Source: Streptomyces chrestomyceticus JCM 4735 (lineage in GTDB: Bacteria > Actinomycetota > Actinomycetes > Streptomycetales > Streptomycetaceae). Taken from it: a DNA stretch of 64,000 nucleotides. The position numbers and the translations under genes were made by a program. Below the pieces are notes generated by a model. It had not been told where the DNA came from. It saw only the letters and a program-made list of their open reading frames with translations, and searched no databases. The first letter of the stretch is position 1; the number at the start of each line of letters is the position of its first letter. The stretch covers positions 3,162,001 through 3,226,000 of the forward strand of contig NZ_BHZC01000001.1 of assembly GCF_003865135.1 (NCBI RefSeq). Reading direction: 5' to 3'. Of this stretch, positions 1 through 8,414 are shown piece after piece.

Positions 1-665
1 AAATACGAGAGGGATTCCGATATGGCGCCGAAGGAGGCGTTGGCGCCGCTGAAAAGGTCGAAGCGGGCGGCGCTGAGCCGCTCGAAGTCCGCGCGGTCCT
101 CGTACGGAACTCCGAGGAGTTCGCAAATGACCAGCGAGGGAATGGGCAGGGCGAACATCTCGACCAGGTCGACCGGGTCGCCGGCGGCGCCGGCCTTCTC
201 CATGGCGTCCAGCCGCTCCTCCACGATCTCGTGGATACGGGGCGTGAGCCGGTTGAGGCGGCGCATGGTGAATTCGGGGGTCAGCAGCCGGCGCAGCCGG
301 GTGTGCACCGGCGGGTCGGCGAAACCGAGGCCGCCGGGGTTCTGGTCGGTGCTGGCGCCGGCCTGCCCGATGAGGTTGGTGAAGTCGGAGCTGAAGGCGT
401 TGCCCTTGCCCAGGACGGCCTTGACCTCGTCGTAACCGGTGACCAGCCACACATTGGCGGCGATCGGCACCGGCAGCTTGCTGATGGGCTCCTTCTCCCG
501 CACCGTCGCCAGCTCGCCCACCGGGTCCAGCCCGTTCCGCCGCAGCGGCATCAACACAGACTCGGGCAAGAAAGACATCCGAGACAGGTCGAAGCCCTTC
601 TTTCGTGTCCGTGCCATATACATACGGCCGGCCCAGGCGATGATCCGGGAACGGAGAGTCGTCAT
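1..665 (-). CDS. Cytochrome P450, N-terminal part (cut by window edge)
   Basis: The minus strand reads in frame from ATG at 665 to the window edge, giving about 221 residues. The order of segments is that of a bacterial soluble P450: a proline-bounded N-terminus, a GYDEVKAVL helix, a DPPVHTRLRRLLTPEFT block typical of the C-helix region, and an ALPIPSLVICELLGVPYED segment typical of the start of the F-G region. The I-helix, ExxR and haem-cysteine motifs lie beyond the left edge, so catalytic competence cannot be judged. The start is uncertain: GAAAGG lies a long 13-18 bases upstream, and a second ATG 14 codons in is possible. A short open frame ends 4 bases before this start. Substrate unknown; redox partners are not in the window. 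Confidence 0.85.
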   Translation of the reverse strand, partial: MTTLRSRIIAWAGRMYMARTRKKGFDLSRMSFLPESVLMPLRRNGLDPVGELATVREKEPISKLPVPIAANVWLVTGYDEVKAVLGKGNAFSSDFTNLIGQAGASTDQNPGGLGFADPPVHTRLRRLLTPEFTMRRLNRLTPRIHEIVEERLDAMEKAGAAGDPVDLVEMFALPIPSLVICELLGVPYEDRADFERLSAARFDLFSGANASFGAISESLSY

Positions 666-669
666 GACG

Positions 670-825
670 CTAATACTGCCTTTCGTCGAGGGGGACGGTC
701 ACCCGCCCTCGGCGGGCCCCGGTAAGGGCTGCCGAACGCCGGGACATCCGCTCGGCGTTCGCGGATGTGACGTGCGCCATGGACCGGTCGGCCGCATCCA
801 GCGTGACGAGCTCAGCCTTGTACAT
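670..825 (-). CDS. Possible 51-residue small protein upstream of the P450
   Basis: An open frame from ATG at 825 ends with TAG at 670, four bases before the P450 start. A GTG at 876 would make it 68 residues. Codon third positions are mostly G or C, but in this genome that is weak evidence. No good ribosome binding site is visible. The product is basic and polar, has no membrane segment, and ends in DERQY. No family is recognised. Its placement fits a small cotranscribed gene or simply the P450 leader. Confidence 0.3.
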   Translation of the reverse strand: MYKAELVTLDAADRSMAHVTSANAERMSRRSAALTGARRGRVTVPLDERQY

Positions 826-1404
826 ATGTGTGCGCGTGGTCTTGAGGGCGAGTTTACAAACTGCCATTGCACGCAATCACGGAACAACCCCTGTTCGCCC
901 CCTAGGGGCTTCCCCGGAGACGGCCGCGGCGCGGCCCGGTCCGCGCGAACCGGCCCTGCTCGCGGGCCAGTAGGCAGCCGCGCCGCGACGCGTCGCCGGG
1001 ACTGTGGAGCTACCGGGTGCCATGGACAAAAGCCAACCGTAAGCGGGGTGCGCGGCCCACCGTTTCCGTCACGGGCGAACGAGGCAACCCGCACGCCGTT
1101 TCGCGCGTCCGCCCCGCCCGGCCGGTGCGACGGCCGGACGCTACCGGGGCCGCCCAGCGCCATACGGCCGCGGAAACCGTGCCCGCCCGGCCCCGGCATC
1201 CTGCCCGACAGCCCTCGCGGGCCGGAGCGGCGCCTGCCCCGTTTACCGGCACCCGTACCCGTACGCCCCCTTGCACACGGCCGCACGCACGGCTCCGACG
1301 CACGGCCGTACACGTACATCCCGCACCTCGCACGCCACACCACACCCACCCCACCGAACCCGACATAAAGGACATATGCCTCAACGCTTGCTACGTTGCC
1401 TGTC
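826..1404. other. Intergenic region between divergent P450 and SEDS gene
   Basis: About 580 bases separate the two divergent transcription units. The part near 815-885 is AT-richer than its surroundings (it includes tacatatg and gtttacaaac) and is the likeliest promoter area for the leftward P450. The rest is GC-rich with scattered gtacg and cacgg repeats. I see no further gene. Confidence 0.4.
1369..1404 (+). promoter_or_regulatory. Candidate leaderless promoter of the SEDS/PBP operon
   Basis: TACGTT at 1392-1397 lies 7 bases before the ATG at 1405, and AGGACA at 1369-1374 sits 17 bases further upstream. No Shine-Dalgarno sequence precedes the ATG. The arrangement suggests transcription starting at or next to the start codon, which is common in Streptomyces. 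Confidence 0.4.
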
Positions 1405-2973
1405 ATGACCGCACCCACGGCGGACGCTCCCCCACCGGGCCTGAGGATGCCCGGACGCCGGGGCACCGAACTGGCCCTCCTCGCCGGCGCCGTCCTGATC
1501 AGCGTCTGCGGGTACATCGACGTCGGGCTCGCCCGGCAGAACGCCGTCCCCGGCGACGCCGCGAGCTACGGGGCGGGCCTGGCCGCCCTGGCCCTCCTGG
1601 GCCACCTCGCCGTCAGGTTCCGCGCCCCCTACGCCGACCCCCTGCTGCTCCCCATCGCCATCCTGCTGAACGGGCTCGGGCTGCTGCTGATCTTCCGGCT
1701 CGACCTGGAGACGCCCGCCGACCGGGCGTCGCCCACCCAGCTCGTCTGGTCCGCACTCGGCGTCGGCCTGTTCGCCGCCGTCGTCCTGCTGCTGCGGGAC
1801 CACCGCACTCTCCAGCGCTACGCCTATGTGTCGGTCGCCGCCGGGCTGGCCCTGATGGTCGTCCCGATCTTCTTCCCGGCCGTGAACGGGGCCAAGATCT
1901 GGATCCGGGTGGCGGGCTTCTCCTTCCAGCCCGGCGAGTTCGCGAAGATCCTCATCACCGTCTTCTTCGCCGCGTACCTGGCGGCCAACCGCAGCGCCCT
2001 CGCCCACACCGGCAAGCGGATGTGGAAGCTCCAGTTCCCCGCCGGCCGGGTGCTCGGCCCGGTCGTCGCCGTCTGGCTGGTCAGCGTCGGCGTCCTGGTC
2101 CTCGAACGCGACCTGGGCACCTCGCTCCTCTTCTTCGGCGTCTTCGTCGTCCTGCTGTACGTGGCCACCGGCCGCACCGGCTGGATCGCGGTGGGCCTGC
2201 TGCTCGCCGCCGCCGGTGCCGCCGCCGTCGGCGTCCTCGAACCGCATGTGCACAGCCGGGTCGCGGACTGGCTGCACCCGTTCGCCAGCATCACGGCGGG
2301 CCGGGGCGCGAGCCAGCTCGCCCAGTCGCTGTTCGCCTTCGCCGCCGGCGGGCTGCTCGGCACCGGCCTGGGCGAGGGGCACTCCGCCCTCATCGGCTTC
2401 GCCATGAAGTCCGACTTCATCCTGGCCACCTACGGCGAGGAACTGGGCCTGACCGGCCTCACCGCCCTCTTCCTCCTCTACGCGCTCCTGGTGGCCCGCG
2501 GCTTCCGGGCCGGACTGGCGCTGCGCGACCCGTTCGGCCGGCTGCTGGCCGTGGGCCTCGCCTCCCTCCTGGCCGTCCAGGTCTTCGTCATCGCGGGCGG
2601 CGTGATGGGCCTGATCCCGCTGACCGGCATGGCGATGCCGTTCCTCGCCCAGGGCGGCTCGTCCGTCGTCACCAACTGGGTCATCGTCGCGCTGCTCGTC
2701 CGGGTCAGCGACAGCGCCCGCCGACCGCTCCCGGACACCGCGGAGACCGGGGTGATCGCGGGCCTCGGCGGCACCCGGTCCGGCGCCTCCGCCCCGCCGT
2801 ACGAGGAGGACGACCTCCCGTACGGATACGGATACGGATACGGAGGCGGTGGGGGCGGAGACGGCGGCAGCCCCGGCGGCCCCCCTGACGGCCACGCCCC
2901 CCACGGCCGGGGCGCCCCCGCCGACCACGACGGCGTCCCCGACGACCACGACGACCAGGGCAGCCGCCGGTGA
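1405..2973 (+). CDS. FtsW/RodA/SpoVE (SEDS) family peptidoglycan glycosyltransferase
   Basis: A 522-residue polytopic membrane protein with about ten hydrophobic segments and SEDS signatures, including GAKIWIRVAGFSFQPGEFAKI, LERDLGTSLLFFG, and the late segment with PLTGMAMPFLAQGGSS. SEDS proteins polymerise lipid II glycan strands with a partner class B PBP; here that partner is encoded next, overlapping by the 4-base GTGA. I chose ATG 1405 over the in-frame TTG at 1396 because of the leaderless promoter geometry. The last 70 residues form a cytoplasmic low-complexity tail with YG repeats followed by Gly, Pro and Asp runs. Actinobacteria encode several SEDS/PBP pairs (division, elongation, sporulation); the sequence alone does not tell which this is. 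Confidence 0.93.
   Translation: MTAPTADAPPPGLRMPGRRGTELALLAGAVLISVCGYIDVGLARQNAVPGDAASYGAGLAALALLGHLAVRFRAPYADPLLLPIAILLNGLGLLLIFRLDLETPADRASPTQLVWSALGVGLFAAVVLLLRDHRTLQRYAYVSVAAGLALMVVPIFFPAVNGAKIWIRVAGFSFQPGEFAKILITVFFAAYLAANRSALAHTGKRMWKLQFPAGRVLGPVVAVWLVSVGVLVLERDLGTSLLFFGVFVVLLYVATGRTGWIAVGLLLAAAGAAAVGVLEPHVHSRVADWLHPFASITAGRGASQLAQSLFAFAAGGLLGTGLGEGHSALIGFAMKSDFILATYGEELGLTGLTALFLLYALLVARGFRAGLALRDPFGRLLAVGLASLLAVQVFVIAGGVMGLIPLTGMAMPFLAQGGSSVVTNWVIVALLVRVSDSARRPLPDTAETGVIAGLGGTRSGASAPPYEEDDLPYGYGYGYGGGGGGDGGSPGGPPDGHAPHGRGAPADHDGVPDDHDDQGSRR
2821..2844 (+). repeat. TACGGA hexamer repeated four times inside the SEDS gene
   Basis: Four perfect tandem copies of TACGGA encode the Tyr-Gly repeats in the C-terminal tail, followed by a Gly run. 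Units of 6 bp can expand or contract without changing frame. Confidence 0.85.
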
Positions 2974-4424
2974 ACCGCTACATCCGCCGCGCCGGCGTCT
3001 TCTGCCTGATCCTGCTCGTGGCGCTGCTCCTGAACGCCGTCCGCGTCCAGGTCTTCGAGGCCGAACGCTACGACGACAACTCCGCCAACCGGCGCGGCGC
3101 GCTGGCCCGTTACAGTCAGCCGCGCGGTGACATCCTCGTCGACGGGGAGCCGGTGACCGGCTCGCGCGACAGCGGCGGCACGCTGCGGTACGAGCGGACG
3201 TACGCCGAGGGGCCGCTCTACGCGCCCGTCACCGGCTACGCCTCCCAGATCTACGGCACCTCGCTGCTGGAGAGCGCCGAGGACGACGTGCTCTCCGGCA
3301 CCGACCCGCGGCTCGCGCCGTTCCCGCTGTGGACCGACATCAGCCGCGCGCAGCAGCCGGGCGGCGACGTGGTCAGCACGGTCGACGCGGCGGTGCAGCA
3401 GGCCGCGTTCGAGGGGCTGGGCGGCAAGAAGGGCGCGGTGGCCGCCGTGCAGCCGCGCACCGGCAAGATCCTCGCGCTGGTCAGCACGCCGTCGTACGAC
3501 CCGAACGAGCTGTCCGGCACCGAGCGGTCGGTGGCCGACACCTGGAACCGGCTCAACCGGAGCGGCGGCCGTCCGATGATCAACCGGGCCCTGAAGCAGA
3601 CGTACCCGCCGGGCTCCACCTTCAAGATCGTCACGGCCGCGGCGGCGCTGGACCACCGGAAGGTCACCGACCTCGACGCGGCCACCGACACTCCGAGCCC
3701 GTACACCCTTCCGGGGACGTCCACCCGGCTCACCAACGAGGCGGGCGACTGCGCGAACGCGTCGCTGCGGCACGCCTTCGAGGTCTCCTGCAACACCGTC
3801 TTCGCCCGCCTGGGCGTGGACGTCGGTCTGGACGGCATGGCGGAGGCCGCGGAGAAGTTCGGCTTCAACGACGCGGACCTGAAGGTCCCCTCGACCGCGG
3901 CCCGCAGCGTCTTCGACACCGACATGGACGCCGCGCAGGTGGCCCTCTCCTCCATCGGTCAGTACGACACCACGGCCACCCCGCTCCAGATGGCGATGGT
4001 CGCCGCAGCGGTGGCGAACGACGGCGAAGTCCGGGCCCCCTATCTGGTGGACAAGGTGACCGACGCGCACGGCGACACGGTCTCCGCCACCCGGCAGAAG
4101 ACCCTGCACCGGGCCATGAGCCGCGGCACCGCGCGGCACCTCCAGGAGATGATGACCGGCGTGGTCACGCGGGGTACCGGCACCGGCGCCGCGATCGACG
4201 GCGCCACCGTCGGCGGCAAGACCGGCACCGCCCAGCACGGCGTGGACAACAAGGGCACGCCGTACGCCTGGTTCGTCTCCTGGGCGAAGAAGGACGGCGC
4301 GGCCGATCCGGCGGTGGCCGTGGCGGTGGTCGTCGAGGACGCGGCCGCCGACCGCGCGGACATCAGCGGCGGCGGCAGCGCGGCGCCGATCGCCCGCGCG
4401 GTGATGCGGGCCGCGCTACGGTGA
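2970..4424 (+). CDS. Class B penicillin-binding protein (transpeptidase), PbpA-like
   Basis: A 484-residue protein with one N-terminal membrane anchor (about residues 9-25), a short dimerisation/pedestal region and a C-terminal transpeptidase domain. All three penicillin-binding motifs are present: STFK at 216-219 (acyl-enzyme serine 216), SCN at 273-275 and KTG at 417-419. It cross-links peptidoglycan stem peptides outside the membrane. The GTG start overlaps the stop of the preceding SEDS gene, so the pair is translationally coupled and should act as one polymerase/cross-linker unit. The length matches the shorter actinobacterial PbpA type rather than FtsI. No lipobox or PASTA domain is seen. 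Confidence 0.93.
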   Translation: MNRYIRRAGVFCLILLVALLLNAVRVQVFEAERYDDNSANRRGALARYSQPRGDILVDGEPVTGSRDSGGTLRYERTYAEGPLYAPVTGYASQIYGTSLLESAEDDVLSGTDPRLAPFPLWTDISRAQQPGGDVVSTVDAAVQQAAFEGLGGKKGAVAAVQPRTGKILALVSTPSYDPNELSGTERSVADTWNRLNRSGGRPMINRALKQTYPPGSTFKIVTAAAALDHRKVTDLDAATDTPSPYTLPGTSTRLTNEAGDCANASLRHAFEVSCNTVFARLGVDVGLDGMAEAAEKFGFNDADLKVPSTAARSVFDTDMDAAQVALSSIGQYDTTATPLQMAMVAAAVANDGEVRAPYLVDKVTDAHGDTVSATRQKTLHRAMSRGTARHLQEMMTGVVTRGTGTGAAIDGATVGGKTGTAQHGVDNKGTPYAWFVSWAKKDGAADPAVAVAVVVEDAAADRADISGGGSAAPIARAVMRAALR

Positions 4425-4461
4425 CGTAAGGGGAAATAGACCGTGATGCGCAGGGGGACGC

Positions 4462-4989
4462 ATGGGACAGTCGGGACAGTCGGGACACGCACGTACGGGG
4501 CGACCGGGACGGCCGGGGCCCGGACATCAGGCCGGAGACCGGGACCGGGCGCTCCTCACCCTCACCGAGGTCGAGGCGCTGGCCCGCCGGGTCCACGCGG
4601 GGCAGACGGACAAGGCCGGCCGCCCGTACGCGGAGCATCTCGCGGCGGTCGCCGGAGGCGTACGGGCGCGCGGCGGCAGCGACGAGCAGATCGCCGCGGC
4701 CTGGCTGCACGACGCCGTCGAGGACGGCGCGCTCACGCCCGCGTGGCTGGCCGGCGCCGCGCTCACGGAGCGCACCAAGGCGATGGTCCGCGCGGTGACC
4801 AAGCGCCCGGGTGAGCCGGTCGAGGCGTACACGGCCCGCATCCTGGCCACCCCGGGCGCGCTGCTGATCAAGGAAGCGGACCTGGCGCACAACGCGGACC
4901 CGGCGCGGCTCGCGGTGCTGGACGCGGCGACGCGGGAGCGGCTGACCGTGAAGTACCGCCGGGTCCGGGGCCTGCTGGGGCTGGCGTAG
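4462..4989 (+). CDS. HD-domain hydrolase, RelA/SpoT-hydrolase-like
   Basis: A 175-residue cytosolic protein. After a 25-residue basic Gly/Pro-rich leader comes an HD fold: HAGQTDKAGRPYAEH, the metal pair in WLHDAVED, and a later Asp in KEADLAHNADP. This spacing is like the hydrolase half of RelA/SpoT and MESH1-type small alarmone hydrolases, so hydrolysis of a nucleotide such as (p)ppGpp is plausible. The synthetase and regulatory domains of full-length Rel are absent. AGGGGG about 5 bases upstream supports ATG 4462. It follows the PBP gene by 37 bases and may share its transcript. Confidence 0.75.
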   Translation: MGQSGQSGHARTGRPGRPGPGHQAGDRDRALLTLTEVEALARRVHAGQTDKAGRPYAEHLAAVAGGVRARGGSDEQIAAAWLHDAVEDGALTPAWLAGAALTERTKAMVRAVTKRPGEPVEAYTARILATPGALLIKEADLAHNADPARLAVLDAATRERLTVKYRRVRGLLGLA

Positions 4990-5075
4990 GGCGCCGCCGG
5001 CGCCCCCCGGTCCACACGGTCCACACCCCGGACACCGCCCTCACAAAGCTGCCCCATACAGCTACCCTGCCCGCC

Positions 5076-5924
5076 ATGACGACCTCGGAGCCCTCGGACC
5101 CCACCGCCCCTCCGGCCCCCGGCAGCCGGGTGATCGCGGCCCTCCACGACGCGAGCGTCCGCCGTCTCACCACCGGGCAGGTCATCCTCGACAGCATCGA
5201 CTGGACCGTACGCACCGGTGAGCACTGGGCCCTGCTCGGCGCCAACGGCGCGGGCAAGACCACCGTCCTGCGGCTGGTGGGCGCGCTGATGTTCCCCACG
5301 ACCGGCACGGTCGAGGTGCTCGGCCACCGCCTCGGCACCGTCGACGTACGCGAACTGCGCGCCGCCATCGGCCTGGTCTCCAGCGCGCAGAAGGTCCCTC
5401 AGGACGCCACCGGCCATACAGTCGTCCTCACCGGCGCGACCGGCACCGTACAGCCGCTCTGGGGAAAGTACGACGACGCCACCCGCGAGCGCGCGCACGA
5501 ACTGCTGGCCGAGCTGGACTGCAAGGAGCTGGCGGACCGGCCGTACGGTGTGTGTTCCGGCGGCCAGCGGGCCCGCCTCCTCATCGCCCGTGCGCTGATG
5601 GCCGACCCGTCGCTCCTCCTCCTGGACGAGCCGTTCAACGCGCTCGACCTGCCGTCCCGGGAGGACCTGATCGACACGATGCACCGCCTGGCCGAAGGCC
5701 GCCCCGGCCTGTCGACGGTCACCGTCACCCACCACCTGGAGGAGCTCTCCCCCGCCATCGGCCACGCGCTGCTGCTGCGCGAGGGCCGCGTGCAGGCGCA
5801 GGGCCCGGTGGCGGACGTCCTCACCGGCGAGCGCATGACGGCGTGCTTCGGCCGGCCCGTCGAGGTGACCTGCCACGACGGCCGGTGGCTGGCGCGCTCG
5901 GGGCGCCGCCGACCGTCCAACTGA
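5076..5924 (+). CDS. ABC transporter ATP-binding protein, YlmA-like
   Basis: A 282-residue single nucleotide-binding domain: Walker A GANGAGKTT, Q-loop region SSAQKVPQ, signature CSGGQRARL, Walker B LLLLDEP, and the switch His in VTHHLEEL. No membrane domain is fused and no permease or solute-binding gene is adjacent. The whole-length pattern, including a C-terminal extension, resembles stand-alone YlmA/ModF-like ATPases whose substrate is not established. TACCCT at 5063-5068 lies 7 bases before the ATG with no Shine-Dalgarno, so the mRNA may be leaderless. Confidence 0.85.
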   Translation: MTTSEPSDPTAPPAPGSRVIAALHDASVRRLTTGQVILDSIDWTVRTGEHWALLGANGAGKTTVLRLVGALMFPTTGTVEVLGHRLGTVDVRELRAAIGLVSSAQKVPQDATGHTVVLTGATGTVQPLWGKYDDATRERAHELLAELDCKELADRPYGVCSGGQRARLLIARALMADPSLLLLDEPFNALDLPSREDLIDTMHRLAEGRPGLSTVTVTHHLEELSPAIGHALLLREGRVQAQGPVADVLTGERMTACFGRPVEVTCHDGRWLARSGRRRPSN

Positions 5925-5931
5925 GCAGCCT

Positions 5932-5970
5932 TGACAGCGCGGCGCGGTACGCGGCCGGGCCGCGCTGTCA
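5932..5970. terminator. Stem-loop terminator between convergent genes
   Basis: Perfect 12-base arms TGACAGCGCGGC (5932-5943) and GCCGCGCTGTCA (5959-5970) flank a 15-base loop. The right arm includes the stop codon of the leftward diiron gene, and the ABC gene ends 8 bases before the left arm. There is no U-run on either side. A bidirectional terminator is the likely role. Confidence 0.7.
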
Positions 5971-7086
5971 GGCCGGGTCCCCGCCGTCCTCCCCCAGCGC
6001 GATCGCCTCCGTCACCTCGCCGACCCGTGCGCGCTCCTCCTCCGCGAAGCGCTCCGCGTCGAGCTGTTCGGCCAGTTCCTCGTCCTGGGCCATCAGCCGG
6101 TCCAGGTTGGAGTTCCCGAGGTCGAAGACGCCCATGTCCACGTAGGCGCGCTGGAGGCGTTCGCCCCACAGGCCGATGTCCTTCACGCACGGGACGATGC
6201 GGCTGAAGAGCAGTTTGCGGAAGAGGTGGAGGAATTCGGAGTTCTCGGTGATGTCGGCGGCTTCCTGGTGGGGGACGCCGAAGTTCTCCAGGACCTCCAG
6301 GCCGCGCAGCCGGTCGCGCATCAGGTAGCAGCCCTCGATGACGAATTCCTCGCGTTCGCGCAGTTCGGCGTCGGAGAGCTGTTGGTAGTAGTCGCGCAGT
6401 GCCAGCCGCCCGAAGGCGACGTGCCGGGCCTCGTCTTGCATGACGTAGGTCAGGATCTGCTTGGGGAGCGGCTGGGTGGTGGTGTCGCGGATCATGCCGA
6501 AGGCGGCCAGCGCGAGGCCCTCGATCAGTACCTGCATCCCGAGGTAGGGCATGTCCCAGCGGGAGTCCCTGAGGGTGTCGCCCAGGAGTGCCTGGAGGTT
6601 GTCGTTGACCGGGTAGAGCATCCCGATCTTGTCCTTGAGGAAGCGGCTGTAGATCTCGGCGTGCCGGGCCTCGTCCATGGTCTGGGTCGCGGAGTAGAAC
6701 TTCGCGTCGAGGTCGGGGACGGTCTCCACGATCCGCGCGGCGCAGACCATCGCGCCCTGCTCGCCGTGCAGGAACTGGCTGAACTGCCAGGCCGCGTAGT
6801 GCTGCCGCAGTTCACCGCGTTCCTTGTCCGACATCCGGTCCCAGTACGGCGTGCCGTACAGGGAAACCGATTCGTCCGGGGTGCCGAGCGGGTCGTACGG
6901 GTCCACCTCCTGCGCCCAGTCGATGCGCAGGTTCGCGTCCCACTGCTTGTCCTTGCCCTTCTGGTAGAGGGCCAGCAGCCGCTCCCGGCCGTCGTCGTAC
7001 TCCCAACTGAAGCGGGCCGGACTGCCCGCCGGCACGGTCCACAGGTACGCGCCCGGGTCCTGTGTGTACAGCTCGCGGCTCGACAC
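5968..7086 (-). CDS. Ferritin-like diiron protein, putative oxygenase/oxidase
   Basis: A 372-residue, mostly helical protein. Carboxylate and His ligands of a ferritin-like diiron site are visible in the helix with GEQGAM, in DEARHAEIY, and in DEARHVAFG (two DEARH repeats), plus Glu residues in between. This is the arrangement of R2-like and AurF-like non-haem diiron enzymes. I set the start at GTG 7086 because GAGGAGG lies 8 bases upstream; the longer frame to 7203 has no such site. It is transcribed away from a second diiron gene 171 bases to the right. The substrate is unknown; amine N-oxidation, as in AurF and CmlI, is only one possibility. Confidence 0.75.
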   Translation of the reverse strand: MSSRELYTQDPGAYLWTVPAGSPARFSWEYDDGRERLLALYQKGKDKQWDANLRIDWAQEVDPYDPLGTPDESVSLYGTPYWDRMSDKERGELRQHYAAWQFSQFLHGEQGAMVCAARIVETVPDLDAKFYSATQTMDEARHAEIYSRFLKDKIGMLYPVNDNLQALLGDTLRDSRWDMPYLGMQVLIEGLALAAFGMIRDTTTQPLPKQILTYVMQDEARHVAFGRLALRDYYQQLSDAELREREEFVIEGCYLMRDRLRGLEVLENFGVPHQEAADITENSEFLHLFRKLLFSRIVPCVKDIGLWGERLQRAYVDMGVFDLGNSNLDRLMAQDEELAEQLDAERFAEEERARVGEVTEAIALGEDGGDPA

Positions 7087-7257
7087 TCGCGCCTCCTCGC
7101 TTCGCTTCCGACCCCCGTACCGGAGTGGGTCGTTGGCAGGCTCACACGGACTTACCGGCGGGTCAACAATTCGCGCGCAGGGGATTGACGGGCTTGCTGA
7201 CAAGCAGTCTCATAAGACGGTGACCGCGGGTAACCCACGAGCGAGGTAGCCACAGCC
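7087..7257. promoter_or_regulatory. Divergent promoter region between two diiron genes
   Basis: This 171-base gap must hold promoters in both directions. Visible elements are TTGACG at 7185-7190 (plus-strand -35-like), TTGACC on the minus strand at 7162-7167, and a small inverted repeat GCTTG-CTGA-CAAGC at 7192-7205 that could be an operator for the nearby TetR protein. None is proven. Confidence 0.35.
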
Positions 7258-8205
7258 ATGACAACCGTGACGACAGCGACGACCGTGACGGAGCCGGAAG
7301 TCCTCCGGGACGCCCTCGGGCTGCTCAAGGACCGCGAGCAGGTGGCGGAACGACTGCTCGACTCCTCCGCCAAGCACTCCTTCGACCCGGACACCGAACT
7401 CGACTGGGACGCGCCCCTGGAAGAGGGCAAGTGGTTCTGGCCGCCGGAGCTGGTGTCCCTCTACGACACCCCGCTGTGGAAGAAGATGTCCGAGGAGCAG
7501 CGGATGGAGCTGTCCCGGCACGAGGCCGCCTCCCTGGCCTCGCTGGGTATCTGGTTCGAGATCATCCTGATGCAGTTGCTGGTACGGCACATCTACGACA
7601 AGTCCGTCACCAGCGCGCACGTCCGCTACGCCCTGACCGAGATAGCCGACGAGTGCCGGCACTCGAAGATGTTCGCGCGCATGATCCAGAAGGGCGAGGC
7701 ACCCGCGTACCCCGTCTCCCGCCTCAACCACAACCTCGCGCGCATCCTCAAGACCGTCTCCACGACGCCCGGTTCGTTCGCCTGCACGCTGCTCGGCGAG
7801 GAGATCCTGGACTGGATGCAGCGGCTGACCTTCCCGGACGAGCGGGTGCAGACGATCGTGCGCGGCGTCACCCGCATCCACGTCGTCGAGGAGGCCCGCC
7901 ACGTCCGGTACGCGCGCGAGGAACTGCGCCGCCAGATGGTCACCGCGCCGCGCTGGGAGCAGGAACTGACCCGCGTGAGCTGCGGCGAGGCGGCCCGCGT
8001 CTTCTCCATCGCCTTCGTCAACCCGCAGGTCTACACGAACGTCGGGCTGGACCGGCGGGAGGCGGTCGCGCAGGTGAAGGCTAGCGGCCACCGCCGTGAG
8101 GTGATGCAGTCCGGCGCGGGCCGGCTGACGGAGTTCCTCGACGACATCGGCGTCCTGCGCGGCGTGGGCCGCAGGCTCTGGAAGAGCTCGGGACTGCTGG
8201 CGTAA
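7258..8205 (+). CDS. AurF-like diiron oxygenase
   Basis: A 315-residue helical protein of the AurF (p-aminobenzoate N-oxygenase) type. Diiron ligands are apparent in RHEAASL, EIADECRHSKMF (ExxRH), GEEILDWMQR, and VVEEARHVRYAREE. Characterised members oxidise aromatic amines, or act as desaturases or hydroxylases, using O2 and reducing equivalents. No biosynthetic cluster is visible here, so the substrate cannot be named. It is divergent from the other diiron gene and followed 209 bases later by a TetR regulator in the same direction. GAGGTAG about 9 bases upstream of ATG 7258 is a modest ribosome binding site. Confidence 0.8.
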   Translation: MTTVTTATTVTEPEVLRDALGLLKDREQVAERLLDSSAKHSFDPDTELDWDAPLEEGKWFWPPELVSLYDTPLWKKMSEEQRMELSRHEAASLASLGIWFEIILMQLLVRHIYDKSVTSAHVRYALTEIADECRHSKMFARMIQKGEAPAYPVSRLNHNLARILKTVSTTPGSFACTLLGEEILDWMQRLTFPDERVQTIVRGVTRIHVVEEARHVRYAREELRRQMVTAPRWEQELTRVSCGEAARVFSIAFVNPQVYTNVGLDRREAVAQVKASGHRREVMQSGAGRLTEFLDDIGVLRGVGRRLWKSSGLLA

Positions 8206-8414
8206 CGGCCGGGACACGGCGGCGACTCGGGCCGGAACGCCCGGCGCCGCCGCCGGCCCGGTCGGTGTCCGGGGCGCACCGGCACGACCCGGGTCCGGTG
8301 CACACCGGCGCCTCCCCGGGGCGCACCGGCGCGGCGCGGGCCGCGTACGCGAACGCCTCCCGGGCCCCCGCACCCGCCCCGGCGCTTTCCCGGCAGGCCG
8401 GTTACGCTGCTGGG

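Noticed and set aside
1017..2888. 623-codon frame overlapping the SEDS gene in another phase
   Set aside because: Arg/Pro-rich out-of-phase reading; the SEDS frame has membrane segments and family motifs.
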